Assembly: GCA_905192625.1 (NCBI GenBank)
Contig: CAJJLI010000022.1
Span: 1-11,753, forward strand
From: an uncultured Clostridium sp.
Lineage (GTDB): Bacteria; Bacillota; Clostridia; Lachnospirales; Lachnospiraceae
Reading direction: 5' to 3'
Length of the DNA stretch: 11,753 nucleotides
The notes beneath the pieces are model-generated. The model was not told where the DNA came from and did no database searches. It saw only the letters and a program-made list of their open reading frames with translations. This document shows, one piece after another, positions 1-6,667 of the stretch. Both the position numbers and the translations under genes were made by a program. The number at the start of each line of letters is the position of its first letter. Positions within the stretch are counted from its first letter, which is position 1.

Positions 1-140
1 TTTCAAAAGGAACTAAAATTTATGAGATTAGTGGTTACGATAAAAAAGCTTATTTAGGTGTGTACATTGATGAAGTTTACTATTTATATAAAGCAAGTAA
101 TTATGAACTTCCAAGCAAATTAGTGGGAGACTCGTTATAA
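1..140 (+). CDS. 3' end of an unidentified protein gene (5'-truncated)
   Basis: An open frame enters from the left edge (first full codon at 3) and ends at the TAA at 138-140, giving 45 visible residues. The tail is rich in Tyr, Lys and Gly; it includes the stretch KIYEISGYDKKAYLGVYID and ends in LVGDSL. No catalytic motif, membrane segment or cysteine pair is visible. The alternation of Lys/Tyr/Val/Ile suggests beta-strand structure, as at the end of a small extracellular or lipoprotein domain, but that is only an impression. I do not recognise the family. No convincing terminator lies before the promoter at 188, so its transcript may end at the terminator at 330-350. Confidence that this is a real coding end is fair, because the frame stays open and the composition is protein-like; function is unknown. 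Confidence 0.55.
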   Translation, partial: SKGTKIYEISGYDKKAYLGVYIDEVYYLYKASNYELPSKLVGDSL

Positions 141-187
141 ATAATTCAGATTGTAAATAAATACCTTATAACATTGAAGAATTAATA

Positions 188-216
188 TTGACAAAAAAAA
201 TTAAGATAATTATAAT
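188..216 (+). promoter_or_regulatory. Perfect consensus sigma-A promoter
   Basis: TTGACA at 188-193 and TATAAT at 211-216 are separated by exactly 17 bases, matching the sigma-A/sigma-70 consensus at all 12 positions. Transcription should start near 222-224. The spacer is A-rich. No operator-like palindrome is evident over it. The promoter reads into the small ORF at 272 and the terminator at 330-350, so the default product would be an RNA of roughly 125-130 nt. It is the strongest promoter by sequence in the window. Confidence 0.85.
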
Positions 217-271
217 GAGAACGTAGTAATAAAAATTATAAATAACAAGAATTGTTTGAAAGGCGGAATTT

Positions 272-307
272 ATGTTAAGTGCGATTGTCGAGGTAACAAG
301 AGCATAA
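272..307 (+). CDS. Putative 11-residue leader peptide (MLSAIVEVTRA)
   Basis: ATG at 272 follows a good ribosome binding site (AAAGGCGG, 259-266) by 5 bases and opens an 11-codon frame ending with TAA at 305-307. The peptide is MLSAIVEVTRA. It lies about 50 nt downstream of the predicted start of the consensus promoter at 188-216 and immediately before an intrinsic terminator. Its last codons (294-306) contain both arms that can pair with downstream sequence, so a translating or stalled ribosome would change RNA folding. That is the layout of leader-peptide attenuators such as those ahead of amino-acid biosynthesis or ribosome-targeting antibiotic resistance genes. The peptide has no run of one amino acid that would name a substrate. 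No suitable gene follows directly, so the regulated target is unknown. It could also be a chance short ORF within a small RNA. Confidence 0.45.
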   Translation: MLSAIVEVTRA

Positions 308-335
308 CTTCATAAAAGTAAGGGTTGTTAGCATA
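294..335 (+). promoter_or_regulatory. Competing hairpin arms of a possible attenuator
   Basis: TAACAA (294-299) is complementary to TTGTTA (325-330), with an inner ACTT/AAGT pair (307-310 with 316-319). AGCATA occurs twice, at 301-306 and 330-335, and either copy can pair with TATGCT at 339-344. The first copy lies inside the leader ORF and the second is the terminator's own left arm. The 294-330 hairpin and the terminator share base 330, and the two AGCATA copies are mutually exclusive partners. The pairing is read directly from the sequence; its regulatory role is inference. Confidence 0.4.
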
Positions 336-350
336 TTGTATGCTTTTTTT
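330..350 (+). terminator. Intrinsic terminator of the leader transcript
   Basis: AGCATA (330-335) and TATGCT (339-344) form a 6-bp stem with a TTG loop, followed by a 7-base T run (344-350). A flanking pair AAGGGT (320-325) with ACCCTT (355-360) could form an alternative larger stem. It would end transcripts from the promoter at 188 and from the gene entering at the left edge. The short stem makes it moderate in strength, consistent with conditional read-through. Confidence 0.6.
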
Positions 351-534
351 GTGTACCCTTTTTACCGTCTACGGCTTTTCTATATAAAATATAAATTAAA
401 CCTTTGATTCATTAAGTATAGGTGAAATTAATTACGATAAAATGGATTGCTATTTAATTTTCTGCATAAATAGTAATTTTGGTATTGTAATTATGTTCAC
501 TATAGCTTGTGTTGGTTTCATTTTACGTGATATG

Positions 535-578
535 ACGCTTTTAAGAGCATGTAGATGGTGCTTTTATGAGCGTTTTTT
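535..578 (+). terminator. Strong intrinsic terminator without an obvious gene
   Basis: A 15-base arm at 535-549 pairs with 559-573 (one mismatch, two G-U pairs) around a 9-base loop and runs into six T residues (573-578). The structure is a textbook plus-strand terminator. No real gene ends just before it, so it either stops read-through from the 188-350 leader unit or terminates a separate small RNA. The T run exists only on the plus strand, which sets the direction. Confidence 0.75.
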
Positions 579-649
579 GTTTCCTCTTTTTTAAAAAAAT
601 AATGCTAAGTGTAATCTAATTTAGCGATTAAAAGGTCAAGATTGAAATC

Positions 650-778
650 GTGTAGTTAAAATATAGTCAGTGCAATCTTAAGTGAGTTAGGAAAGATGAT
701 TAAGAAGTCATAGATTAGCTATGTAAAAGAATTTTACTTTAGTTACCAAAGAAAATTTAATTATCTATGAAACTACAC
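650..778 (+). ncRNA. Candidate structured RNA or 5' leader element (unassigned)
   Basis: GTGTAGTT (650-657) is the exact complement of AACTACAC (771-778), closing a region with three local hairpins: TCTTAA/TTAAGA (676-681 with 700-705), CATAG/CTATG (709-713 with 719-723), and a 10-bp stem with a single bulge (730-740 with 748-757, loop AGTTACC). Together they would form a four-way junction about 100 nt upstream of the MutS2-like start. I cannot match it to a riboswitch class I know. Such AT-rich pairings can arise by chance, so this is a candidate only; strand is assumed from the downstream gene. Confidence 0.25.
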
Positions 779-807
779 ATTTAGTTTTTAAAAATGAGAT
801 GGATAGG

Positions 808-834
808 AAAGGAGTTTTAGTGAGTCTTAAGTAG
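808..834 (+). promoter_or_regulatory. Strong ribosome binding site opening only a 4-codon ORF
   Basis: AAAGGAG (808-814) sits 5 bases before GTG (820-822), ideal spacing, but the frame reads four codons (GTG AGT CTT AAG) and stops at TAG (832-834), about 40 bases before the MutS2-like start. This site is stronger than the MutS2-like gene's own site. It may be a vestige of an earlier start lost by mutation, a ribosome standby site, or a minimal regulatory ORF. The sequence alone cannot decide between these. Confidence 0.3.
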
Positions 835-876
835 GGAATATATCCTTATTCTTATTAAAACATTTACGGTGAAAAA

Positions 877-3039
877 ATGAAACAAACAATGAATAAAATA
901 GAATTTAATAAAATTAAAGAGATGTTGAGTAATTTTGCAAGTGCAGATAAAGTCAAGGGAAAATGTATGGAATTAACTATAGGGCTAAATGAAGTTCGCT
1001 GTAAAAGTGCAATGTTAGAAACAACAGAGGCTAGAAAGTTACTAGATAGCATAGGGCTTCCGCCTATTAGCAATATGCAAGGTTTGCAGGGGATTTTAGA
1101 CCATATGATTGATGGGTATTGTTTATCTGAAGAGCAATTGTCAAATATATCAACATTTTTAGCCTCCTCTTCTAGAATGAAACAATATCTGAAACGAGCA
1201 GAATATTTATCCTTATCAATTTCAGGCTACGGTTATAGTCTAAATACTTGTAATGAACTAAGAGATGAGATAGATGCTTGTATTCGAAATCATCGCGTGG
1301 AAGATAGTGCATCCCCAGAATTAAAGAAAATTCGCCATAGCATAGAGGATATTAAGGAAAAGGTTAAATCAAAACTTGAACAGATGTTACGCTCTAAATC
1401 TCAATGCTTTGTGGACTCTTACGTTTCACAGCGCAACGGACACTATGTGTTACCAGTGAAAAAAGAATATAAGAGTCAAATCGATGGTGTTGTTTATGAT
1501 CAATCAAGCACTGGAAATACGATATATGTAGAACCATCGGTTGTTGGAATGCTACAAAAGGAAATCTTAGAGCTTGAAATTGCGGAAGAAAATGAAGTGA
1601 AACGAATATTATATACTTTAACAGCCATGGTTTTTGATCATTTGGATGAAATTAAAGGGAACATGGTTATTATGTGTGATTTGGATTTTGTATTTGCAAA
1701 GGGAAAATTATCACAAGCTATGAAAGCAATAGCCGTCCCAATTACAACCGATCGATCCATAAAAATTGTAAATGGAAGACATCCGTTATTACCAGAGGAG
1801 GTCTGTGTACCTCTTAACTTCCATATTGGGGAGGATACACATGGAATCATAATTACAGGACCAAATACAGGTGGAAAAACAGTTGCGCTTAAAACAGTAG
1901 GCTTGTTATCCATGATGGCGCAAAGTGGACTCCATGTTCCAGTAATGGAAGGTAGTAGTTTTTGTATGAATAATTGTATTTTATGTGATATGGGAGACGG
2001 ACAAAGCATTGAACAGAACTTATCGACATTTTCATCACATATCAATCGAATCATTGAAATATTGAAAAATATCAGTAGTGAAAGCTTAGTGTTACTTGAT
2101 GAAGTAGGTTCAGGTACCGATCCAGCGGAAGGTATGGGAATTGCGATTTCAATCTTGGAGGAGCTAAAAAACATCGGCTGTCTTTTTGTGGCAACCACAC
2201 ATTATCCAGAAGTTAAAGAGTATGCCATGAGTTCAAAAAGCTTAATAAATGCAAGAATGGAATTTGATAAAGAGACCTTGCAACCGCTGTATCAACTTAA
2301 AATTGGAGAGGCTGGGGAAAGCTGTGCTTTATATATTGCAAAGCGATTAGGATTTCCACAGCACATGATTGAAACAGCATATAATGCGACTTATGGAGAT
2401 GATTCTGTTGAAATGACAGATTCGGAAGTATTAAAAAGAGATACAGAAAGAAAATCAACAAAAGATACAACAGTAAATGCATCGAAAGAATCCACAAGTT
2501 CAGTAAATAAAGCAGCGAAAGAATCTATAAATGAAGGAAGAAAAGAAATAGCAAATAATACAACAAAAGACTCAATAAATGGAGCAACGAAAGAATACGG
2601 AAATAATACAACGAGGGATTCTACAGTAGAGGCGACAAAGGATAGGAGCAAGAACTCATCAAATGATAAAAGCAACGAAATACGATATCAAAAAAATAAT
2701 GTAGCAAGAATTACAAAAGAGCGTGAGAATAAGAAGGTAAACAATCATGCGCTTAGCTTTGATATAGGAGATAGTGTTGTTGTTTATCCAGAAAAGAAAA
2801 TTGGTATCGTATGTGAGAAAACAAATGAACAAGGTGAAGTGATGGTTCAGATACAGAAAAAAAAGAAATGGATCAATCATAAGCGTTTAAAAATAAAGGC
2901 AAAAGCAGCGGATATGTATCCAGCGGATTATGATTTTTCAATTATTTTTGATACTGTTGAGAATCGAAAAGCGAGACATAAAATGAGCAAACGTCACGAT
3001 CCGAATGTAATCATTCGTTATTCTAAGGAAGAATCCTAA
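877..3039 (+). CDS. MutS2-like DNA-binding ATPase lacking the Smr domain
   Basis: A MutS-family ABC-type ATPase of 720 residues. MutS2 proteins bind branched or collided-ribosome substrates rather than simple mismatches; which role applies here is not known. The N-terminal lever/clamp part (about 1-300) carries the family motif HYVLPVKKEYKS and VVYDQSSTGNTIYVEP near 190-225. The ATPase has Walker A GPNTGGKT (328-335), the Walker B/signature stretch LLDEVGSGTDPAEG (406-419) and the H-loop THYPE (H442). The usual linker after the ATPase is replaced by a K/E/T/S/N-rich tandem repeat (526-591), then a KOW-like beta segment beginning FDIGDSVVVYP (628 on). The protein ends without the C-terminal Smr nuclease domain that brings typical MutS2 to about 780-790 residues. 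The start at 877 has GGTGA (868-872) as a ribosome binding site; the in-frame stop at 856 rules out a longer start, and ATG 889 is an alternative. A small gene follows at 3156, probably co-transcribed. Confidence 0.88.
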   Translation: MKQTMNKIEFNKIKEMLSNFASADKVKGKCMELTIGLNEVRCKSAMLETTEARKLLDSIGLPPISNMQGLQGILDHMIDGYCLSEEQLSNISTFLASSSRMKQYLKRAEYLSLSISGYGYSLNTCNELRDEIDACIRNHRVEDSASPELKKIRHSIEDIKEKVKSKLEQMLRSKSQCFVDSYVSQRNGHYVLPVKKEYKSQIDGVVYDQSSTGNTIYVEPSVVGMLQKEILELEIAEENEVKRILYTLTAMVFDHLDEIKGNMVIMCDLDFVFAKGKLSQAMKAIAVPITTDRSIKIVNGRHPLLPEEVCVPLNFHIGEDTHGIIITGPNTGGKTVALKTVGLLSMMAQSGLHVPVMEGSSFCMNNCILCDMGDGQSIEQNLSTFSSHINRIIEILKNISSESLVLLDEVGSGTDPAEGMGIAISILEELKNIGCLFVATTHYPEVKEYAMSSKSLINARMEFDKETLQPLYQLKIGEAGESCALYIAKRLGFPQHMIETAYNATYGDDSVEMTDSEVLKRDTERKSTKDTTVNASKESTSSVNKAAKESINEGRKEIANNTTKDSINGATKEYGNNTTRDSTVEATKDRSKNSSNDKSNEIRYQKNNVARITKERENKKVNNHALSFDIGDSVVVYPEKKIGIVCEKTNEQGEVMVQIQKKKKWINHKRLKIKAKAADMYPADYDFSIIFDTVENRKARHKMSKRHDPNVIIRYSKEES
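2452..2649 (+). repeat. Degenerate 48-bp (16-residue) tandem repeat inside the MutS2-like gene
   Basis: About four degenerate in-frame copies cover residues 526-591: KSTKDTTVNASKESTS, an 18-residue variant containing AKESINEGRKEIA, NNTTKDSINGATKEYG and NNTTRDSTVEATKDRS. The last two copies are clearest at DNA level: AAATAATACAAC recurs at 2553 and 2601, a period of 48. Each unit has a K-[DE]-S/T core and a second K-E/D. The composition (Lys, Glu, Thr, Ser, Asn) predicts a flexible or weakly helical linker between the ATPase and the KOW-like domain. Confidence 0.7.
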
Positions 3040-3155
3040 TATAAAAGAAATTTAAGAAAAATCATTTGAGTAAGAAGTTAAGAAATTAAAGAATGAAACG
3101 AAAAGACAAAGAGATACTATATTTTGAAGAACGCTTGAAAGGAAGGTTTACATTT

Positions 3156-3302
3156 ATGAACAAAAAAGAAATCGAGAAAAACACAGAAAAAAAAGCGCTT
3201 GAGAAATTTAATAGTATTACTCAAAAAACAAAAGTAGAAAATCAAAATCAAACGCACAACTCGAGACAAGAAGGCATTTCAAAACAGAATAATTTTAAAT
3301 AA
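3156..3302 (+). CDS. Small charged hypothetical protein (48 aa)
   Basis: A 48-residue, very hydrophilic protein starting MNKKEIEKNTEKKALEKF and ending SKQNNFK. It is rich in Lys, Asn, Gln and Glu, with no cysteine, no signal peptide and almost no hydrophobic core. The frame stays open upstream to an ATG at 3093, but the ATG at 3156 has a better ribosome binding site (GGAAGG, 3141-3146, 9 bases away), so I prefer it; the longer form would be 69 residues. It lies 116 bases after the MutS2-like stop and 25 bases before a strong terminator, so it is probably the second gene of that transcript. Size and composition recall minor spore or nucleic-acid-associated proteins of clostridia, but I recognise no family and assign no function. 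Confidence 0.5.
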   Translation: MNKKEIEKNTEKKALEKFNSITQKTKVENQNQTHNSRQEGISKQNNFK

Positions 3303-3326
3303 CGAAAAGTCTTTTGTAAATGAAAG

Positions 3327-3362
3327 GAGAAGTTGCTTATTAAAAGTGACTTCTCTTTTTTT
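3327..3362 (+). terminator. Strong intrinsic terminator after the small protein gene
   Basis: A 12-bp stem (3327-3338 with 3344-3355, including two G-U pairs) with a 5-base loop is followed by T residues from 3356 to 3362. It closes the MutS2-like/small protein transcription unit and separates it from pepF. Confidence 0.85.
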
Positions 3363-3468
3363 AGCTAATTAATATTTATCAGTACTGAATTGAAACTTAA
3401 TTTATAGTTTTCACATACGAACTATTTTATAATTAATAAAAATTATCAATACAAGTAGGTAGATTTTA

Positions 3469-3477
3469 TGTTATACT
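3469..3477 (+). promoter_or_regulatory. Extended -10 promoter of pepF
   Basis: TGTTATACT (TGn plus TATACT, 3469-3477) forms an extended -10 element 35 bases before the pepF start; transcription would begin near 3484. No good -35 hexamer is present at 16-18 bases upstream, which is tolerated by extended -10 promoters. The preceding gene unit is closed by the terminator at 3327-3362, so pepF needs its own promoter. Confidence 0.6.
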
Positions 3478-3512
3478 AATGATAAAAAAAGAGTTATTTT
3501 GGAGGTAGTATT

Positions 3513-5279
3513 ATGAATCAAGAGTGGTCATTGGACGTACTTTATCAAGGCTATCAGGATAAAAAGTTTCTTGATGATATGTCTAAGATAGATGAGTTAG
3601 TAAATAAAATGAATTCCGTTGCTATGGAATTATCAAAATATGAAGTTAAGGAAGCACTACATAAGATTATATCTACGCTAGAAGAAGTGTATTCATTACA
3701 TGAACGCTTGGGTGGGTATTGTTCCTTAAGACAGGCTACGAATACAACAGATAGTGAGAGTGCTTCTTATTTAGGTATTATTTCACAGAAATTTAGTAAT
3801 ATAGCAAAAGCAGAAGCAATGTTTAAATCTTATATTGCGAACATTGTTGATTTAGAATCATTGATTGAAAGTGATGAACTTTTTACAGAGTATCGTTTCA
3901 TGTTACTTGAAATCAAGAAAAATGCAAAGCATTTGCTTAACGATCAAGTAGAAGAAGTAATTTCAAAATTTGATATTTCAGGTGGAAGTGCTTGGGAAGA
4001 ACTTCAAAGTTACTTAACGTCTACTGTTAAGGTGGATTATAGAGGAGAAGAAATTACGCTTTCATCCGTTAGAAACCTTGCATATTCAAACGATGCGAAG
4101 GAAAGAAAAGAAGCGTATGAAGCAGAGATTGCAGCTTATGATAAAATTAAAGATGCAGTAGCTTTTTCATTAAATAGTATTAAGCTTCAAGTTTCAACAG
4201 AAGCGGAATTAAGAGGATATGAATCTCCTCTCATGATGGCATTAAATCAATCCAATATGCAAAAATCTACTTTGGATGCTATGCTAACTGCAATGAAGGA
4301 GTATTTACCTAAGTTCCAAGAGTATCTTAGAAAAAAAGGTGAGATTTTAGGTTCAAATAAAGGACTCGCTTGGTATGATATGTTTGCACCATTAGGTACA
4401 AGCGAGCAAAGCTTTTCCGTTGAGGAAGCAAAAGAGTATCTTTTAAAACATTTTAGAGGTTTTGCACCAGATCTTGCAGAGATGGTTGATAAGGCATTTA
4501 CAGAAGAGTGGATTGATTTCTTCCCAAGAGCAGGTAAAGTTGGAGGTGCTTTCTGCAGTAATGTACAAAGCGCAAAACAAAGCCGTATTTTAACTAATTT
4601 TGATGGTTCATTAAGTGATGTTGTTACTCTTGCACATGAACTTGGCCATGCATATCATAACCAACAAATCCACGAACACCGTATCATGAATACGGATTAT
4701 TCGATGCCAGTAGCAGAAACTGCTTCTACGTTCAACGAAAATATCATTATGAATGCTGCAATTGATGAAGCAGACGGAGTTGAAAAACTGGTATTAATCG
4801 AAAGCCAATTACAAGATGCTACTCAAATTATTTGTGATATTTATTCTAGATATTTATTTGAAACAGCAGTTTTTGAGAACCGTAAGAATTCTTTCATGTT
4901 TGCAGATGATTTAAAAGAAATCATGTTAAAGGCACAAAAAGAAGCATACGGGGAAGGGTTAGATGAAACTACTTTACATCCATATATGTGGGTATGCAAA
5001 GGTCATTACTACTCAAGCCATCTTAGCTTTTATAATTTCCCATATGCGTTTGGAGGCTTATTTGCAAGAGGTCTTTATGCAAAGTATAAGAACGAAGGTC
5101 AGGAATTCTTACCAAAATACCGCGACTTATTAAATGCAACACCAGTAAATACAGTAGAAGAAGTTGCAAAATATGCAGATATTGATCTTACAAATCCTGA
5201 TTTTTGGAGAGCTGGACTTCAATCATTTGCAGATCAAATTGATGAATTCATTCGTTTGAGCAATGAGTACAGTTTATAA
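3513..5279 (+). CDS. pepF: Oligoendopeptidase F (peptidase family M3)
   Basis: A 588-residue cytoplasmic zinc metallopeptidase that cleaves short peptides, as oligoendopeptidase F enzymes do, in peptide turnover or processing. The zinc site is visible as HELGH (375-379) within TLAHELGHAYHN, with the third ligand expected at E402 in the family motif PVAETASTF. The C-terminal substrate-binding motif GHYYSSHLSFYNFPYAFGG is intact. The N-terminal helical part (1-190) and the length are normal for the PepF branch of M3. There is no signal peptide or membrane segment. The start is set by GGAGGT (3501-3506), 6 bases before ATG 3513. The gene has its own promoter and appears monocistronic or loosely linked to the next gene, 144 bases away; no clear terminator separates them. 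Confidence 0.95.
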   Translation: MNQEWSLDVLYQGYQDKKFLDDMSKIDELVNKMNSVAMELSKYEVKEALHKIISTLEEVYSLHERLGGYCSLRQATNTTDSESASYLGIISQKFSNIAKAEAMFKSYIANIVDLESLIESDELFTEYRFMLLEIKKNAKHLLNDQVEEVISKFDISGGSAWEELQSYLTSTVKVDYRGEEITLSSVRNLAYSNDAKERKEAYEAEIAAYDKIKDAVAFSLNSIKLQVSTEAELRGYESPLMMALNQSNMQKSTLDAMLTAMKEYLPKFQEYLRKKGEILGSNKGLAWYDMFAPLGTSEQSFSVEEAKEYLLKHFRGFAPDLAEMVDKAFTEEWIDFFPRAGKVGGAFCSNVQSAKQSRILTNFDGSLSDVVTLAHELGHAYHNQQIHEHRIMNTDYSMPVAETASTFNENIIMNAAIDEADGVEKLVLIESQLQDATQIICDIYSRYLFETAVFENRKNSFMFADDLKEIMLKAQKEAYGEGLDETTLHPYMWVCKGHYYSSHLSFYNFPYAFGGLFARGLYAKYKNEGQEFLPKYRDLLNATPVNTVEEVAKYADIDLTNPDFWRAGLQSFADQIDEFIRLSNEYSL

Positions 5280-5423
5280 TATTAAATAATGTTAAAAAGA
5301 CAATAGAAAAATTAGATGACATAATTCATTTGTTGATACACAATGACATAAATAGAACAATTCCCATATAACTTTGAACGATTCCTAGTAGAGTTTCGTT
5401 GAACATATAAGGATAAGTGCATT

Positions 5424-6545
5424 ATGAAGGACAATTTCTTTACAAGAATCACTCAATTAAAGAGGTTATGGTTCATTACACTCATACCTGTTTCATTGAT
5501 TATATTACTAATAGCACAAAAGAGCACATGGTTTGCTGAAGTCATATTCGCAAGGGGAATTTATAAAGCAGTATCCCATGGCATTGCGATGCTAACTGGA
5601 TTATTTCCTTTTTCAATTGCAGAGTGGATTATGATTTTAGGACCAATTGCTTTAACCGCGCTTATAATAATCTTTATCATCCGACTTATAATCCGTAAGC
5701 AGGATGTAAAATTTCGTATCATTAAATTTTTTATTAATGTTATTTGTATCTTAAGTTTTGGATTTTTCCTTTATACCATTGGATGTGGTGTAAATTATTA
5801 CAGGGAATCAATTAGTGTTTCTTTAGGTTTAACCATCCAGCCATCCTCCGAAGACGAACTCTTTGAATTGTGCAAAGATTTAGTAATCAGAGCAAATGAA
5901 CTAAGAGCAAGTATTACATCGGTGAATGATGAGGGTGTTTATGAATTGTCCATGAGTAAGAGAGAACTTGCAAAGGAAGTACAAAATGCTTATAAAAAAA
6001 TTGCCAATGAGCTTGCTGTATTCTCTGGATGGTATCCTAAGTCAAAGCCTGTGTTTTTTTCACGAATTCTGTCTAGAATGGAAATCACCGGGATATTTAT
6101 ACCCTTTACAATGGAAGCGAATGTAAATGTTGATATTCCGGAGTACTCCATTGCCTCAACCATGTGCCATGAGTTAGCACATTTGCAAGGATTCATGAGG
6201 GAGGATGAGGCGAACTATATTGCTTACCTGGTCACGACTTCCTCAGATAATGTGGAATTAGCATACAGTGGTATTATGGAGGCATTAATTTTAGCAGGCA
6301 ATGCGTTATACGATAAGAATAAAGAATTATATTATCAATTAAAAGATATGTATAGCGAAGGTGTTATCTCTGATTTAGTGGCTAATAATTTATATTGGAA
6401 ACAGTTTGAAGATACAGTAGTTAGCACAGTAGCGAATATCGTAAATGATACGTATTTAAAAGTAAACAACCAAACAGATGGAGTTCAAAGTTATGGTCGT
6501 ATGGTTGATTTGTTGTTAGCAGAATATCGTAATAAAAAGAATTAA
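5424..6545 (+). CDS. DUF3810 family membrane zinc metallopeptidase
   Basis: A 373-residue membrane protein of the DUF3810 family; the physiological substrate is not established. Three hydrophobic segments lie in the N-terminal third (about 15-31, 67-86 and 99-120). They are followed by the family's CGVNYYR motif (121-127) and a soluble domain containing the gluzincin-like site HELAH (249-253), with acidic residues in FMREDEANY (E260, D261, E262) positioned to supply the third zinc ligand. The family annotation and the HExxH site together support a membrane-anchored peptidase. The ribosome binding site is AAGGAT (5409-5414). It follows pepF by 144 bases, so the two peptidase genes may share transcripts by read-through, but a functional link is not shown. 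A strong terminator follows at 6625. The sequence is full-length and intact. Confidence 0.85.
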   Translation: MKDNFFTRITQLKRLWFITLIPVSLIILLIAQKSTWFAEVIFARGIYKAVSHGIAMLTGLFPFSIAEWIMILGPIALTALIIIFIIRLIIRKQDVKFRIIKFFINVICILSFGFFLYTIGCGVNYYRESISVSLGLTIQPSSEDELFELCKDLVIRANELRASITSVNDEGVYELSMSKRELAKEVQNAYKKIANELAVFSGWYPKSKPVFFSRILSRMEITGIFIPFTMEANVNVDIPEYSIASTMCHELAHLQGFMREDEANYIAYLVTTSSDNVELAYSGIMEALILAGNALYDKNKELYYQLKDMYSEGVISDLVANNLYWKQFEDTVVSTVANIVNDTYLKVNNQTDGVQSYGRMVDLLLAEYRNKKN

Positions 6546-6624
6546 TAATTTATAGTTATAAATAGTTAAGAGCTAAAACAATAAATTAAGAATTATAAAA
6601 GTTCTGAAGAATAATCAAATCTAA

Positions 6625-6664
6625 AAGTCCATGCCCGATGTATTTACGGGTGTGGGCTTTTTTT
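6625..6664 (+). terminator. Intrinsic terminator downstream of the DUF3810 gene
   Basis: A 13-bp stem (6625-6637 with 6647-6659; three G-U pairs, no mismatch) with a 9-base loop runs into seven T residues (6658-6664). It is GC-rich for this genome and should be efficient. It lies about 80 bases after the DUF3810 stop codon. Confidence 0.85.
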
Positions 6665-6667
6665 GTA

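Larger units (their letters stand above)
351..876. other. Gene-poor AT-rich stretch upstream of the MutS2-like gene
   Basis: No ORF in this stretch has both a usable ribosome binding site and protein-like composition. It holds a strong orphan terminator (535-578), a multi-hairpin element (650-778) and a strong ribosome binding site with a 4-codon ORF (808-834), each listed separately. I found no promoter of good quality for the MutS2-like gene. The best candidates (for example TTGGTA 479-484 with TATAGC 501-506) are weak matches. No tRNA, T-box or known riboswitch core was recognised. Confidence 0.6.

Noticed and set aside
442..594. A 50-codon ORF coding a hydrophobic, Cys-containing peptide upstream of the MutS2-like gene
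   Set aside because: It has no ribosome binding site, its end is the strong terminator at 535-578, and its composition is what T-rich DNA gives by chance.
1638..2198. A 186-codon open frame antisense to the MutS2-like gene
   Set aside because: It lies wholly opposite the conserved ATPase domain, has no good ribosome binding site, and its sequence is a low-complexity mirror of the sense codons.
2452..2649. Period-48 repeat considered as a CRISPR or mobile element
   Set aside because: The copies are degenerate, contiguous, without spacers and in frame with the protein, so this is a coding minisatellite.
3093..3155. Longer N-terminus for the small protein, from ATG 3093
   Set aside because: No good ribosome binding site precedes ATG 3093, whereas GGAAGG precedes ATG 3156.
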